Source: Plantago major (lineage: Eukaryota; Streptophyta; Magnoliopsida; Lamiales; Plantaginaceae). From it: a stretch of 64,000 nt of DNA. A program made the position numbers and the translations under genes. The DNA is taken from assembly GCA_026545765.1 (NCBI GenBank), contig CM048839.1, positions 45,306,677 through 45,370,676 on the forward strand. Direction: 5' to 3'. This document shows, in pieces, positions 31,907-43,247 of the stretch (position 1 is the stretch's first letter; each line of letters begins with the position of its first letter). The notes below the pieces were generated by a model. That model did not search any database. It was not told the origin of the DNA and worked only from the letters and a program-made list of their open reading frames with translations.

Positions 31907-34790
31907 ATGTCCGAGAGTGATAGCCAAAACCGATCCGAGTGAGGATATGACTCGGCGACATCCTTAACCGAGAGCTCCGAGGAGATTGAGGTCGTGGATG
32001 ATGATGTTCTGGAGGTGGGGCAAGCGCCACATCCGAGTCGGGAAGAGCCCGAGGTAAGTTCCTTACTTCGGTTAGTTGTTCCAGATTCTGGTCCTCCGAT
32101 GCGTCCGGATTACCTGCGAGTGTCGCATGCGAGTTATTATGGCGGCTCAAGAGACAAGCTCGCGAGTTATAGGAACTCATCGCCCGGTGGTCGAGAATCC
32201 GAACTTCGGTAGAGATCCGTACTTTAATTCGCACCTAGGTTATAACTTTAGGAGTAATCCTAATCGAGTCCCGTTCGTTCCGGATCGCAGCGCCAACTAT
32301 CGAGGAAGTGCATGATACTTGAGCGCCTCAACTTGATCATCTTGAAGAGGGTGAGGAGGATCGTGTGCATTCTTTGCCCTATCCGGATTGTAGAGTTAAG
32401 CGTCCTCATCCGGGAAGATGAGGCGGAGGAAGATGTCTTGGGGCCAAGATTACGGTTCGAAGAGGAAGAAGGTGCGAGCCTTCCGCTAATGTGCTCCGTA
32501 TAGAAAGCTGGCAAGCGGGGCCGAGTCGGAGGGTGGTGAGGAAGCGTCCGGAGGCGAGGAAGGGTGAGGACGTTTTCAAGTGAAGTTCCCTCGGTCTAGA
32601 GATCGGTCACTCACCCCGATCCGAGGCGAGTTAAATGAAGATGGTACTCACTACTTGTGCCTCAACCATCCGAGCCGAAGTGGATGAGCTCGGAGAAGAC
32701 ATGAGATCCACAGTGTGTGGAGATTCTCATCCGGACGAATCTCATGCTTGTTACAATCCGCCTCCATATGTCGTCTATGAGATAAGTCTTCATCATTGCG
32801 GTGGCTACCCGTATCATCCGAGTTTCGGAGATTTTGAGCGGCATGGGTTTGAGTCCGCATCGGATCATCCCCAACTCCCTCGGAAACTTGATGTGCTTGA
32901 GTGCTATGTACATATAAAGGCATTCCGCTTAACCCGACAATTTCCGTAAATTGTTCAATATTAGTGTTAGTAGTAGGAACACTTGGTTATACATTCGTAT
33001 ATGTCGCCAGCATACACATTTTCGTTGATCCCTTGTCCTCGTTGGGAATCCAATGGTTCAAGAGGTACATTTTGTCCGTCCGGCTCTGAAGCCGGCAATC
33101 CAAGCGGAGAGGCCCACGTGGCATTTTGAGAAGAAGTTCTTAGGGGTAATTTGCGGTTGGAAGCCACTGCCGGAACATCCCTTGTGGATGCAAGCGTTCC
33201 ATCGTAGTCGAGCCGAGAAGTACTTCTTAGGGTTTGATATGTCGACCTACGCCTTTCTTGGCCAAGTTTTTAATGGCGACATGGAGGATTTGAGTAAGTG
33301 ATTTCTCTCTACCTCGATTGGTTGTCCGGTCGGTTATGCATTTTGTCGACTATATGATTGTTATTTGTAGATTCTTTTGTATCTTGCAACTTATTGTGAT
33401 TCGGATGTGACTTTACGGTTCGAGTATACGATGTCGACCATGCGGGGCTGAGCGTCAACAAAACGTCTGTGGAAGGAGTTGGCGAGAGGTTACGGGACCC
33501 AGTTATCAAGACGTCCACCGTGCTCCCGATGAATGAGCGAGGAATGCTGCGTGTTCGGCGGAGGAGTCTCGGAGAGCTGCGGCGGGCGAAGAGGCCCAAC
33601 CCATCCCTACTCCAGACAAGGGTAAGGTGGTCGCAACTAAGGGCTCGAAGAAGCCTTCGAGATCCGTGCGAGATCCTCCCGCAAGCGGATCGAGTCTTTG
33701 GCTCCAAAAAGCGCTCTTAGAAGGTCGAATCCTCCCTCCAAGAAGGGCAAGGAAAGGTGGGCGAAGCCGGGCTGAGCCGGATCTTTGAAGTGGCTCGGTT
33801 GGTTCTTTGCTTGAGCTAATTGCGGAGTTAATCGCCGCTCGGTATAAAGTGGGTTTTAAGCTTTCCGTTGGTTTCGCATCTTTACGTGATTGAGGTGTCT
33901 AACGCTCGATATTCCGTTTTGTTTTGTTTTACTCTGCTGCTGAAGCATGCTCCTTGGTGGCCGCTCGGAGGGCTACCCTGGAAGAAGATCTAGCCAAGGC
34001 TGAGGCAGCCCGGGCGATTGAAGCGTCTCGGTTGCACTGACTCTCGGGCGCTGAAGAAGGCCGAGTCGCGAAACAAGAGGCCGAGTCGGAGGCGGCAAGA
34101 TGAAAAGTGCCATTCGATCTTTGGAGGCTGATTTGAAAGTGCACCAAGATAGTTTGGACGATTTCGTGGCCGTCTCTCGGACTTTCAAGGATAAGATGCT
34201 GAAAGAGCTTCGGGGAGTTCGGACAAAGGCTGTCCAAGATTTCCTTGATTCGGACTCCTACAAGTTCTTGCTCGAGTCAAAGTATGATGAGGCTCGGCAA
34301 GATGGGTTTGATCTGTTGTGGAAGCGATCTTGGGAGGAAAGGTTAGTGCCGGACGATTGTAACTTGGAGGCTGAGGGTGTATCCGCCTTTAAAAATGGAG
34401 ATGGCTCGGACTTCGCTCCGGAGGGTGTCTTGGATGCAGATTTGCTTAAGTGTGAATTTGTGGAGCTGGTTTGCGACGAGTCGGAGGGCAAGAAGTACAA
34501 CCATGGCGGTCCGTATCTCCCATCCTTCGTCCCTCGGGTGCTCATGTCCACTGTTTTCGTTCCGTTGGAGGACCACTTGGAGCACAACCGAGATTGGCTG
34601 ACTTTGCCCGGGCCTGTCCAAGGCTTTGATCGCGACCTCGACACGATGGAGGTGTCCGCCTTCTGAAAGAGGTTGAGGCTCGGAGAGAACGGAGGATAGC
34701 CCAACAGCAAGGTCAAGCGCCTCCGGAGAAGGATACGGGCGGTCCTTCTCGGTCTCAACCTAGTTCGTCCGAGCGGCGGAGGTAGTGAAG
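31907..34790 (+). pseudogene. Antisense ORF of element C (putative gypsy-type transposon protein), decayed
   Basis: Plus-strand gene lying opposite to pol. It begins MSESDSQNRSE and hits TGA at codon 12, after which the frame continues acidic and Ser-rich. Open pieces follow at 32901-33089, 33053-33301 (LWMQAFHRSRAEKYFLGF) and 34100-34666, the last with a helical, coiled-coil N-terminal part. An exon-like end with GTAAGT is visible near 33296. The architecture (N-terminal conserved domain, basic middle, coiled-coil tail, antisense to pol) matches the antisense ORFs known in Tat elements such as Grande and RIRE2, often labelled putative gypsy-type transposon (from memory). The function of the family is unknown. 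Exon limits could not be fixed. Confidence 0.5.
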
Positions 34791-37150
34791 ACGGGGTATG
34801 CCCCGGATTTCTTGTAATAGGGTGCCTCCGGGCCAAAAAGAAATGTTTGTCGTTTTTGCCCATCATCTTTTGTTTGTAAGAACACTCTTTTTTGATGAAT
34901 GTTGTTGGTTCGGGCCCTTAATGGCTCGGAACTATTTTTGTGGCCAATATGCTATTGTTGCTGTTTCCATCCTTGCACGTTTAATTTCGTATTTGCACAG
35001 TAACTCATCAACTCTTGTAGACTCGGATAGTGGACTCGGACCTTTGAGATCCATATCGCCAGGACATTAGTCTGCCTGATTCAAATTCGCCTTTGCGGGT
35101 CTTTGGGGACGATCAATCGTTGTACCCATCCGAATCGGAAGCTATAATAAAAATAAACTGGATCACGAACGGTCCGGAGCCACGTCTTAGAGTGGTCAGG
35201 CTTTCGAGAACAAGGACCCCCTTGTATCGTGACAAGTTAAGGCGATTCGGACGCTGACTTGGTGTGTCTTTCCGAGTCATGCAGACTTGTGAGATAGTGA
35301 AAAGATAATCATCATCAAGTACAGGGTGTCTACATGCGAATAACGATTAACCGGATGTTGTTATGTTAGCCCCGAGCTTGGTACATCCGAGTGAGTAGCA
35401 TAGTCGGTATGCTCAACCGTGTGGATGGATTGTTGGGTTGGGCCAGTGGAAGCTGAAGAGCTAGGCCCATGTGCGGCCCAAGCCCATCTCCTGTGAATAT
35501 GGGACACGTGTCCGCTTCCGATTGGTCTTCTCTTTCTATATATACTCCAACTTTGTACGGCTTTTGATTAAGACATCGCGCCCTTTTATAGTAATCAAAG
35601 GTTCGGAGCTCGAGTCCGAAATTTGGTGAGCATGTTTATGCCATTACTCGCCCGTGATCTCGTCCCAAGGGTTTCTCCGATGCTTCGGAAGTCTACCCGG
35701 GCTGGTTCTTTGGTGAGAGTCGTGGAAATTAGTTTGCTCGGAAAGCCAGCTTCGGATCCTCGAGAATACGGTCCGTATCGAGTTGGCCTGAAAAAAATTT
35801 TTGCTCAACCATTCCTCCGATCGTCAGGCTAATCTTCTTTCTCCGGGACTATGGTCTTTATCCGTGACTTTTAGCCCCGGAGAGGTAGATTAGCTGGATG
35901 GTTCGGGGGTCTTCAAATAGTTGGTTTTGAATCTCAATGCATCCGGGGCAATCCGCTCTGGTTATGCGCTTCGAAGTCGGCAGAATTGGTTTGATAGAAT
36001 CCCTTCCAGTATTTCGTGGTTCGGTCGTAAGAAACCGCCCGAAATGTTGGAAGGCTTTCTACCAAATCTGTTGTGTCTAGTTGCTCGTTTCTCGGATGGA
36101 GGGAGACTTGTCACTTTGAATAGGTCTCTTAGCTCGTCCTTGAGGATGTGTATCCGAGCGGTTTGGTTTTGTTGATGACTGCATTTCCATGATTGAATGC
36201 TCGAGGGAGCTATTTGCAATTTTGGAATGGGGTCTCCCACAATGCCGAACTTGTTCGGATTCGGATCGTTGAGGACCTTCGGAAGTAACCTTTTTGGTGG
36301 CTCGTTTGTCTCGCACCTTAGGTCTTTCGTCCGAGCAGCTTGGTTTTATCGGTGGCTGTGTTCCAGAATTGAATGCTTGAGGGGGCTATTTGCAATTCTG
36401 GAACAGAGTCCCTGACAATGCTGGTCTTGTTGGGACTCGGACCAATGGGGGCCTCCGGAATGACTTGTTTGGATCCGACGATCCGGGCTGATCACTCTCC
36501 AAATATGCTGAATCTGGGGTGTGTTCATGGTATTTGGTATGATGCGATCCGGATGGTCAGTGTGCTCCGGAGCTTTCTGTCGCTCAGGAGTGATGAGATA
36601 TCTTTTCCAGATTCAATGAATGGCCTAGGTTACATAGTCCGGTTGCTGTTAAACCTTGGACCGTCCGAAGAGGCTTTAAAACTTCTGCCAGTGAGTAATC
36701 AAGGTACGGATGGTATAGTTCCTTCTTCCTTCGGGGCGCCTATAGATGCAGCGGACAGTTGTTCGTATGGGGTTTGAGTTGGTAGCTTAGGGTTAATTGG
36801 GAAGTTTCGTTGTAATAGTAGAAAAGAGAGAGTAGGGGCTTGTGATTGTGAGCTCGATTTGGGCTCTTCGGACCCTGACTTTGTAACTCTGTACTGTTGT
36901 AATGAAAGCGTTTTTGCCTTTGTCAAGGTTTTGACACTGTTTGATTGTGCTAGTCCGATCCGGATCAAATGTATGAACTAGGTCCGGATCAAGCATTTAA
37001 ATATCCCCGAGGACATGATTATCGACAATGCTTATGAAATCCCAGTTGTATTGATTTGACGGAAATCGTATTACAACTTGGGGGCTTCGAGGCCTTTTTC
37101 AAAAAAAACCAAACACAAAAAACAGGTCAACGAGATAGAGGAAGGTGACA
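34791..37150. other. Post-pol non-coding region of element C
   Basis: Rich in TCCGA/TCGGA words, with no credible reading frame in either direction. Contains the tandem repeats at 36154-36507. Such long repeat-bearing regions after integrase are usual in the Tat lineage. Confidence 0.55.
36154..36507. repeat. Tandem repeat, two units of 177 bp
   Basis: Units start at 36154 (CCGAGCGGTTTGGTTTTG) and 36331 (CCGAGCAGCTTGGTTTTA). They share the phrases GAATGCT(C/T)GAGGG and GCTATTTGCAATT. Partial similarity extends left to about 36120. Confidence 0.7.
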
Positions 37151-37167
37151 GTCGTTGCCATACTTCT

Positions 37168-38381
37168 CTAAGTGTAAAACTTCTGGAGATTCTTGGCATT
37201 CCAAGTTCTCTTCAAGGCCCTGCCTTGTTCATCTTCTAGTTCGAAGCTTCCATTAACTCTTGCCCCAGTAACCTTGTATGGCCCTTCCCACTTGGGTTTA
37301 AGTTTTCCCACATGACTTAGTATATCAGCTCTTCTAAGGACTAAGTCTCCAACTTGTATGTCCTTGGGAAAGACACGCTTATTGTAGACTCGAGCAGTCA
37401 TGGCTTGGTGCCGAAGGATGTTGGCCAATGCCTTATCGCGCTTGTCTTCAAGGAGCTCAAGGTCGTAGATCCTTGCGAGCTCATTACCAACTGGGTTGTA
37501 TTGCTGGATTCTCTGGGTTGCTACCACCGTCTCTGAAGGGATGACCGCCTCAGATCCATAGACCAAGGAAAAAGGTGTTTCTTGTGTAGCAGTTCGGGCT
37601 GTCGTTCGATGCGCCCAAAGGGCCGCGTCAAGATCATCCGCCCAACTGTCTTGTGAAGTTCTCAACCTTTTCTCCAAAATCTTGACTATGGTCTTGTTGG
37701 TGGCTTCCACCTGACCATTGGCTTGGGGGTGGCCAACGGAAGTAAAGCGTTGTTCTATTTTGAAGGAGTGGAGCCACTCCTTGACCCGTAAAATTGTGCT
37801 CCATTATGCAAACTAACACTCGTGGGAGTCCAAACCGGCAGATGATGTTCTTCCAGATGAATGTCCGAACTCTGCTCTCGGTGATGGTTGACACTGCTTC
37901 AGCTTCGACCCACTTAGTGAAGTATTCTACTGCCACTATCAAGAACTTCTTCTGATGCGTTCCTCGTGGAAAGGGACCAACTATGTCTATACCCCATTGA
38001 TCAAATGGGCAAGCTATGATTGACGGAATCATAGGGTTGGTCGGACGGTGTGGTATGTTGGCATAGTATTGGCAGTCTTCGCAGGTGCGGGCGGTGTTGG
38101 CAGCGTCCATATCGATGGTTGGCCAATAGTATCCTTGCCTTATGATTTTTTGCGCTAAGGTTCTTCCCCCAGAGTGACTTCCACAACTTCCGGGGTGGAT
38201 CTCTTCCATCGCAGTTTTCGCCTCCTGAGGATCTAGGCACCTCAAGTGAGTTCCGCTGAAGGATCTCTTGTAGAGGTCTTCTCCTAGAATAAAGTATCTG
38301 TTGGCTCGACATTGAATCTTCCTGGCCTCTCCGGGATCCATGTAAAGTACCATCCTTGAGGTAACGGAATATATCGGTCAT
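37168..38381 (-). pseudogene. Integrase of element C
   Basis: The zinc-binding HHCC region is present (CEDCQYYANIPH), as is the core with the first Asp (WGIDIVGPFPRG) and YFTKWVEAEAV. Around 37790-37815 the frame is broken at the second catalytic Asp: the codons for DNGAQF are shifted and the Asp is read as His. The continuation through HPQANGQVEATNK (with the catalytic Glu) lies in other frames, and 37168-37710 is open again through GKLKPKWEGPYKV to the end. No chromodomain is seen. The protein would be inactive. Confidence 0.8.
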
Positions 38382-38692
38382 CCAGCTTTCTTTACGCTCA
38401 AGAGAAACATCTCTCCGTTAGTTCGCCAGGGGAGGATTACATGCGGGTCATCGGGATGACACTTCGTGTCCAAAGCTCCTAAGGCCGAGGCGCATTGGAG
38501 AGAGCATCGGCTTTTCATTCCACTCTGTGAAACTGGTCGAGAGTAAATTCTTCAAAGTGCTCAACCTCTTTTTTGAGGAGCTCCAAGTATTTGATCATGT
38601 TAGGTCCTTTGGTGGTAAAGGATCCGGAGAACTGGGATTACGCATGTAGTGCAGAAGCTTTGATTCTTTTCATCCAAGGGCTTTCGCCATCC
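38382..38692 (-). pseudogene. Decayed link between second RNase H and integrase of element C
   Basis: The second RNase H frame is interrupted at about 38693. The next codons (LRMAKALG) are recognisable only one frame over. The rest of this stretch is too mutated to follow. Confidence 0.5.
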
Positions 38693-39352
38693 TTAGGCTG
38701 TGATAAGTGCTTCATACTCGGCCTCGTTGTTCGTCACCTTAAAGTTGAGGGTGATGGCGAGCTTAGCTCCTTCAGGACTTTCAAGGAAAACTCCTATTCC
38801 TCCCAACCGTCCGGTTGATGATCCATCCACTTGTAATGTCCAACATTCTCTGTTTCCTTCCTTTCCTCCTAGAGTGGGAGTGGGTGCTTTCTCAACCTTC
38901 TGCTTCTTGTCGGAAGATGCAGTTGTCGAGATATTGAGTTCTTCATCCAGAAGAAACATGTGCCTCACTCTTAGTGAATCCTCCATAGGTTGGTGATACT
39001 GAGTCATAGGCTGGATGCTAGCCTTTTGTGTCTCTTTGGCTTCTTTCCCTCCACTTGATTCCTTGATCCGGCTATCGCCACATGACCGGCCTTTTCTCGA
39101 GTCGTCGTTCTCCTTTTCTACTTTCTCTGGATAGTCTACCAGGAAGTCGGCCAGGACTTGTGCTTTCTTGGCAGATGGGGCTTGGTAGCCAATATCATAT
39201 TCACTTAGCTCAATAGCCCATTTGGATAGGCGTCCTGACTGATCCGGTTTCTCCAAGACATGTTTGAGTGGCTCATTTGTAAGGACCACAATCCGATGCG
39301 ACTTGAAGTAAGGCTTCATGCCATGGTATAAACCAGCTTGGCGAGCTTCCAC
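38693..39352 (-). pseudogene. RNase H and second (archaeal-type) RNase H of element C
   Basis: The first part continues the Gypsy RNase H (PYFKSHRIVVLTNEPLKHVL, LSKWAIELSEYDIGYQ). After a charged linker comes WTLQVDGSSTGRLGGIGVFL...NNEAEYEAL, with the Asp and Glu of an archaeal-type RNase H, the hallmark of the Tat lineage. A frameshift near 39340 separates it from the RT frame, and another at 38693 ends it before its last catalytic Asp. Confidence 0.8.
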
Positions 39353-40302
39353 CTTGACATATCCGCTTCGGATCCTACAAGCGCTTTGCTCAAATAGTAA
39401 ATTGGTAAATGCTCGTTGTCTTGTAATCGTACCAGTACAGAACTCATTGCTTCATCGGTGGTAGCCAAATAGAGATAAAGAGTTTCATTCTCCATGGGTT
39501 TAGACAGAAGGGGCGGCGAGAGGAGATACTTTTTCAAGTTTTCCAGGGCCTCTTTGCACTCCTTTGTCCATTCGAACTTGTTTCCTTTTCGTAAGGTTTT
39601 GAAGAAGGGAAGGTTCTTCTCGGCGGACCTTGAGATAAAACGGCTCAACGCCATCACCTTTCCTAGAAGCTTCTGAACTTCATTGATGGTCTTGGGCTGT
39701 GGCAGATCTATGATTGCCTTTATCTTCTCCGGGTTAGCACTGATGCCTCTTTCTGTGACCATGTAGCCAAGGAATTTTCCTCCTTTTACCCCGAAAGTGC
39801 ACTTTTCAGGGTTCAGCTTCATTCCATACTTCCGGAGAATGGAAAAGCAATTGTTGAGGTGTTCGATGTGCCCCTCTTCAGTCTTGCTTTTCACGAGCAT
39901 GTCATCCACATAAACTTCCATGGTTTTTCCCAATTCTTCCTTGAACATCTTATTTACCAGCCGTTGGTAAGTAGCTCCTGCATTCTTGAGGCCAAAGGGC
40001 ATGACCTTGAAGCAATAGACTCCTCCGGCCGCAAAGAATGTCGTTTTCTTGATGTCTTCTTGAGCCATCCTAATTTGGTAAAAGCCTTGGTAAGCATCCA
40101 TGAAGCTTAGAAGTGCGCATCCTGCAGTGGAATCAACCAGCTGGTCTATGCGTGGCAATGGATAGGGATCTTTTGGACAAAACTTGTTGAGTCTAGTGAA
40201 GTCATTGCACATTCTCCACTTTCCTGGAGCTTTTTCGACGAGGACTACATTGCAGACCCAATCAGAGTATCTGACTTCTTCGATATGACCTGCTTTTATC
40301 AA
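39316..40302 (-). CDS. Reverse transcriptase domain of element C (open segment)
   Basis: 328 open codons covering the Gypsy RT. The fingers start at VLVEKAPGKWRMCNDFTRLNK. FMDAYQGFYQI has the first catalytic Asp and VYVDDMLVKS the YVDD pair. The thumb/connection follows (KFLGYMVTERGI), then the beginning of RNase H (LYLYLATTDEAMSSVLV). It copies the element RNA into DNA. The segment itself is intact, but both neighbours are frameshifted. Confidence 0.9.
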   Translation of the reverse strand: MIKAGHIEEVRYSDWVCNVVLVEKAPGKWRMCNDFTRLNKFCPKDPYPLPRIDQLVDSTAGCALLSFMDAYQGFYQIRMAQEDIKKTTFFAAGGVYCFKVMPFGLKNAGATYQRLVNKMFKEELGKTMEVYVDDMLVKSKTEEGHIEHLNNCFSILRKYGMKLNPEKCTFGVKGGKFLGYMVTERGISANPEKIKAIIDLPQPKTINEVQKLLGKVMALSRFISRSAEKNLPFFKTLRKGNKFEWTKECKEALENLKKYLLSPPLLSKPMENETLYLYLATTDEAMSSVLVRLQDNEHLPIYYLSKALVGSEADMSRWKLAKLVYTMA

Positions 40303-40319
40303 TTTGTCAACTTCCTCTG

Positions 40320-41198
40320 CTATGATAGCATCCTCAACTGGCCCAAAATCTTTCCTCTTTTGGCGGATGTGGCAACCGTAGGATCCATGTTCAGACGGTG
40401 AACTGTGTGATCCTTGGGTCTATCCCTTGAGGTCATCGTGCTCCAAGCAAAGATGTCACGATTGTCCCGAGGCGGTGATGAGCTTCGCTCTATTTCCGTG
40501 CTTATCTCTGTTCCAATCCGAGTTGTTCTCTCGGGATTTCCTTCGACCAGTTGGACCTCTTTCAAGGCTTCATGGGATTCTATCCTAGCTGTCTTGGGGA
40601 ACTTTTCTCTGAGCGACCCAATACCAATTTCTTCTTTTGGTGGTGTCAGAGTGTTGGAAGAATGGTTAAGAGGGCCCTTGGTGACCGAAAGGACAGGTTC
40701 TGTGGCTCCTCTGGTTGACATGATGTAACACTCCCAGGCTTCTCTGATGTTGCCCATTTCTTCCCCTACGCCATTCGGGGTTGGAAACTTTACCCTATTG
40801 TGTAGGGGTGAGGCAATTGCTCTGAACTGGTTAAGTCCCGGGCGGCCCAAGATCACATTATAGTCGAAGGTGCTGTCAACTACTACGAAGAGAATAGTCC
40901 TGGTCACCCTTGTCGGAAAGGTGCCCATAGAGACTTGCAGTGGTATGCTTCCAATGGGGCGCACTACAGACCCTCCAAAACCTACCAGCGAGGTGTATAC
41001 TCATCCATATTGTATTCGCCTTGGTGCATTTGCTCGATGACTTTTGGATATGACATTAGAGGAGCTTCTGTGTCGATCAAGACCTTGTTGACTTTGTAAG
41101 TGGCAATCACTAGAGAAACAAAAAGGGACATCGGGGGTCATGAGATCTCCTCCATGGACGTTGGTGGGGGATCTCACTATCGTTAAAGGTGATTGCAT
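40320..41198 (-). pseudogene. Aspartic protease of element C
   Basis: Retropepsin. The active-site region VLIDTG-SSS is split between two frames: one base is missing exactly in the Gly codon of Asp-Thr-Gly, so one frame reads DTEAP and the other picks up SSSNVISK. The second conserved block YNVILGRPGLNQF and the downstream FPTPNGVGEE stretch are intact in 40320-40964. Another shift near 41000 separates the halves. The linker to RT follows. Confidence 0.75.
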
Positions 41199-41276
41199 TT
41201 GTGCCTTTCAAAGCTGGTGGGCCGTAAGCCCTGTCGTTGTTTCTTAAGTGTTGCGGTCCTTTCTCTTGCATGTCTG

Positions 41277-43195
41277 CTATCGCCCCCTGTTGGTCCTCCC
41301 GCAATGGCGTTGATAACTCCACTGTAGGGGAGATTCTCCATTTCTGTCTCTTCGCGGTAACCTTGATATCTTTGGGCCTGCCGATGTGGGATCTCGGCGT
41401 GAGGTGGTAAAGAGCACATCGGAGGTTCGAACCACGCCCTCTCTTCTTTGCTCATTCCTTCGATGCCCGGAGGGCTCATCTTCAATCGGTGGTTCTTTCA
41501 ACTTCCCACTTCTTACTAGCCTTTCAATTTCATCTTTCAACTGGATGCAATCCTCAGTTGGGTGACCTTTCTGTTTGTGGAACCTACAGTAGTCTTTAGA
41601 GAATTTACTCCTCTTGCTGCTCTTGATCGGTTTAGGCCATTGTATATCCAAGTCCTTCTCAACAATAGAAGCCAAGATGTCGGATCTTGGTCTGTTGAGG
41701 CGAGTATACTCGGCAAACCTTCTGGGTGGAGTTCTTTCTCTGTGAAGTTCTTTTACATCTCGAGATCTTTTTTGCTCAAACTTTCCTTGACGAGAAGGGA
41801 ATTCCTGTCGTACTTGTTCTTTTCCCCTCTTGATCCCTGCTCTTATCGGGACATTTCTTCGGTAATCTTCTCCATACAAGACTCCTTCGCAGATTTCTTC
41901 CAAGTACTTTTCAGTGGTGATTTCTTCATTGGAAAGCTTCCTTCTAAGCTCATCATTATAAGTGTTGGCATAGAGGTGTCGGACTCGCTCTTTGATACTA
42001 TGAGGCTCTACCTGTCGCACTTCAGCGTTGAAGCGGTCGAGGAAGGTTCTGAGGTCCTCATGCTCTCTCTGGATTATGCCAGCCAGGTGCTCAACTGATC
42101 TCTTCCTTCTTTTCGCCTTCTCAAACCTTCCAGGAAAAGGGAGGCGACGTCCGCATATGACTTGATGGAACCATTGGGTAATGAGGTCCACCAATCCATT
42201 GCTTCTCCAAAGAGTGTGGTGGAAAAGTTGAGAGCTTTCATGTTGTCGTTGAGTCCATTGCTTTCCATCTTACTCTCGTACCTAGTGAGATGCCCTACGG
42301 GGCAAGTATCTCCATAGTAGTGCTCAAGGTTTGGGATAACACAATCGGGGCGCTTTCTTTCTTTTCTGATCTCATCGCACAGAGGATTGGGAGTTTTAAC
42401 TACCACCTTCTCATGTGCTTTGACCATTCTGCTCAAGGTGGCAATTTATGTTTCCAAGGCCTTTTGTTGGAGGTAGATCTGCTCAGCTGTCAGTCTTTCA
42501 CCGGTCCTGGGGTTGATGGCTACATCTGGAGGGAGATCATTGACTGGAACAATCGGGGTACTTTCTGCCATTTGATCTCTAGGCACTTGTTGTTGAGCTC
42601 CTCACCGACCGGCTTCCACTTCGTCTACTCGCGGCACTTCTGGACTTCTCCCTCGTTGCTCATGAGAAGCAACTGCTCTCCTATTGAGAAGATGTCTCAG
42701 ATCTTCTGGTTGAGCTTGTTCTCCCAGCCTTTGTTGGATTGGACGATGCTCGTTTCTGGATTGAGCAGGTTCAGCTTGTCTTGGGATTGCCAAAGGCGGA
42801 GTGGGTTGAGGAGGCTGGAGGTTGTTTGATCCTAAACACCCTTGAATAGTGGTGAGTAAGAGGCCGAATTGATTTTCATTCAATCCAAACTCGCCGGGAC
42901 GGATGATCTGTCCATTTGGGAGGGTAAAGTTTCTACCTGGGGGAGGACCATGTGTTCCTGACGGAGGAACCTGTCCTTCGTCCCCAAGTGTTTGGACCCT
43001 TACTGGTGGATTAGTGGCTCTCTCCTCGTCAGAAGAAAGACTGGCGGTATGGCCATCACTCGGATCGTCTGCCACTTCTCTTGTCAAGACCCTTGTTACT
43101 CCTCCTCTTCTGGTGGGAGGTCTCCCCCTTTGTCTAGGAGCTGGCGTACCAACTGTAGTGGAGTTGGTTCTTGTGGACCTTCTTGTTCTTGCCAT
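41277..43195 (-). pseudogene. Gag of element C
   Basis: The ATG at 43195 opens a basic, disordered N-terminus (MARTRRSTRTN) of 197 codons to 42602. Pieces at 42436-42074 (YYGDTCPVGHLTRYESKM, DWWTSLPNGSIKSYADV) and 42194-41277 complete the Retrotrans_gag domain, with the continuation LAGIIQREHEDLRTFLDRFN and a Tat-type zinc finger (CRFHKQKGHPTEDC). At least two frameshifts are needed to join them. Confidence 0.8.
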
Positions 43196-43226
43196 TACTG
43201 AAGAGAATGGGACTTTTTGTAAAGGT

Positions 43227-43244
43227 TCCCACAGACGGCGCCAA
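43227..43244 (-). other. Primer-binding site of element C
   Basis: TGGCGCCGTCTGTGGGAA on the minus strand, 3 nt inside the 5' LTR. tRNA-Arg-type site of Tat/Ogre-like elements. Confidence 0.75.
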
Positions 43245-43247
43245 AAT

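Noticed and set aside
34258..34866. 202-codon minus-strand frame opposite the antisense gene of element C
   Set aside because: Arg/Ser/Pro-rich mirror of the plus-strand frame 34100-34666, which has the more protein-like, helical composition.
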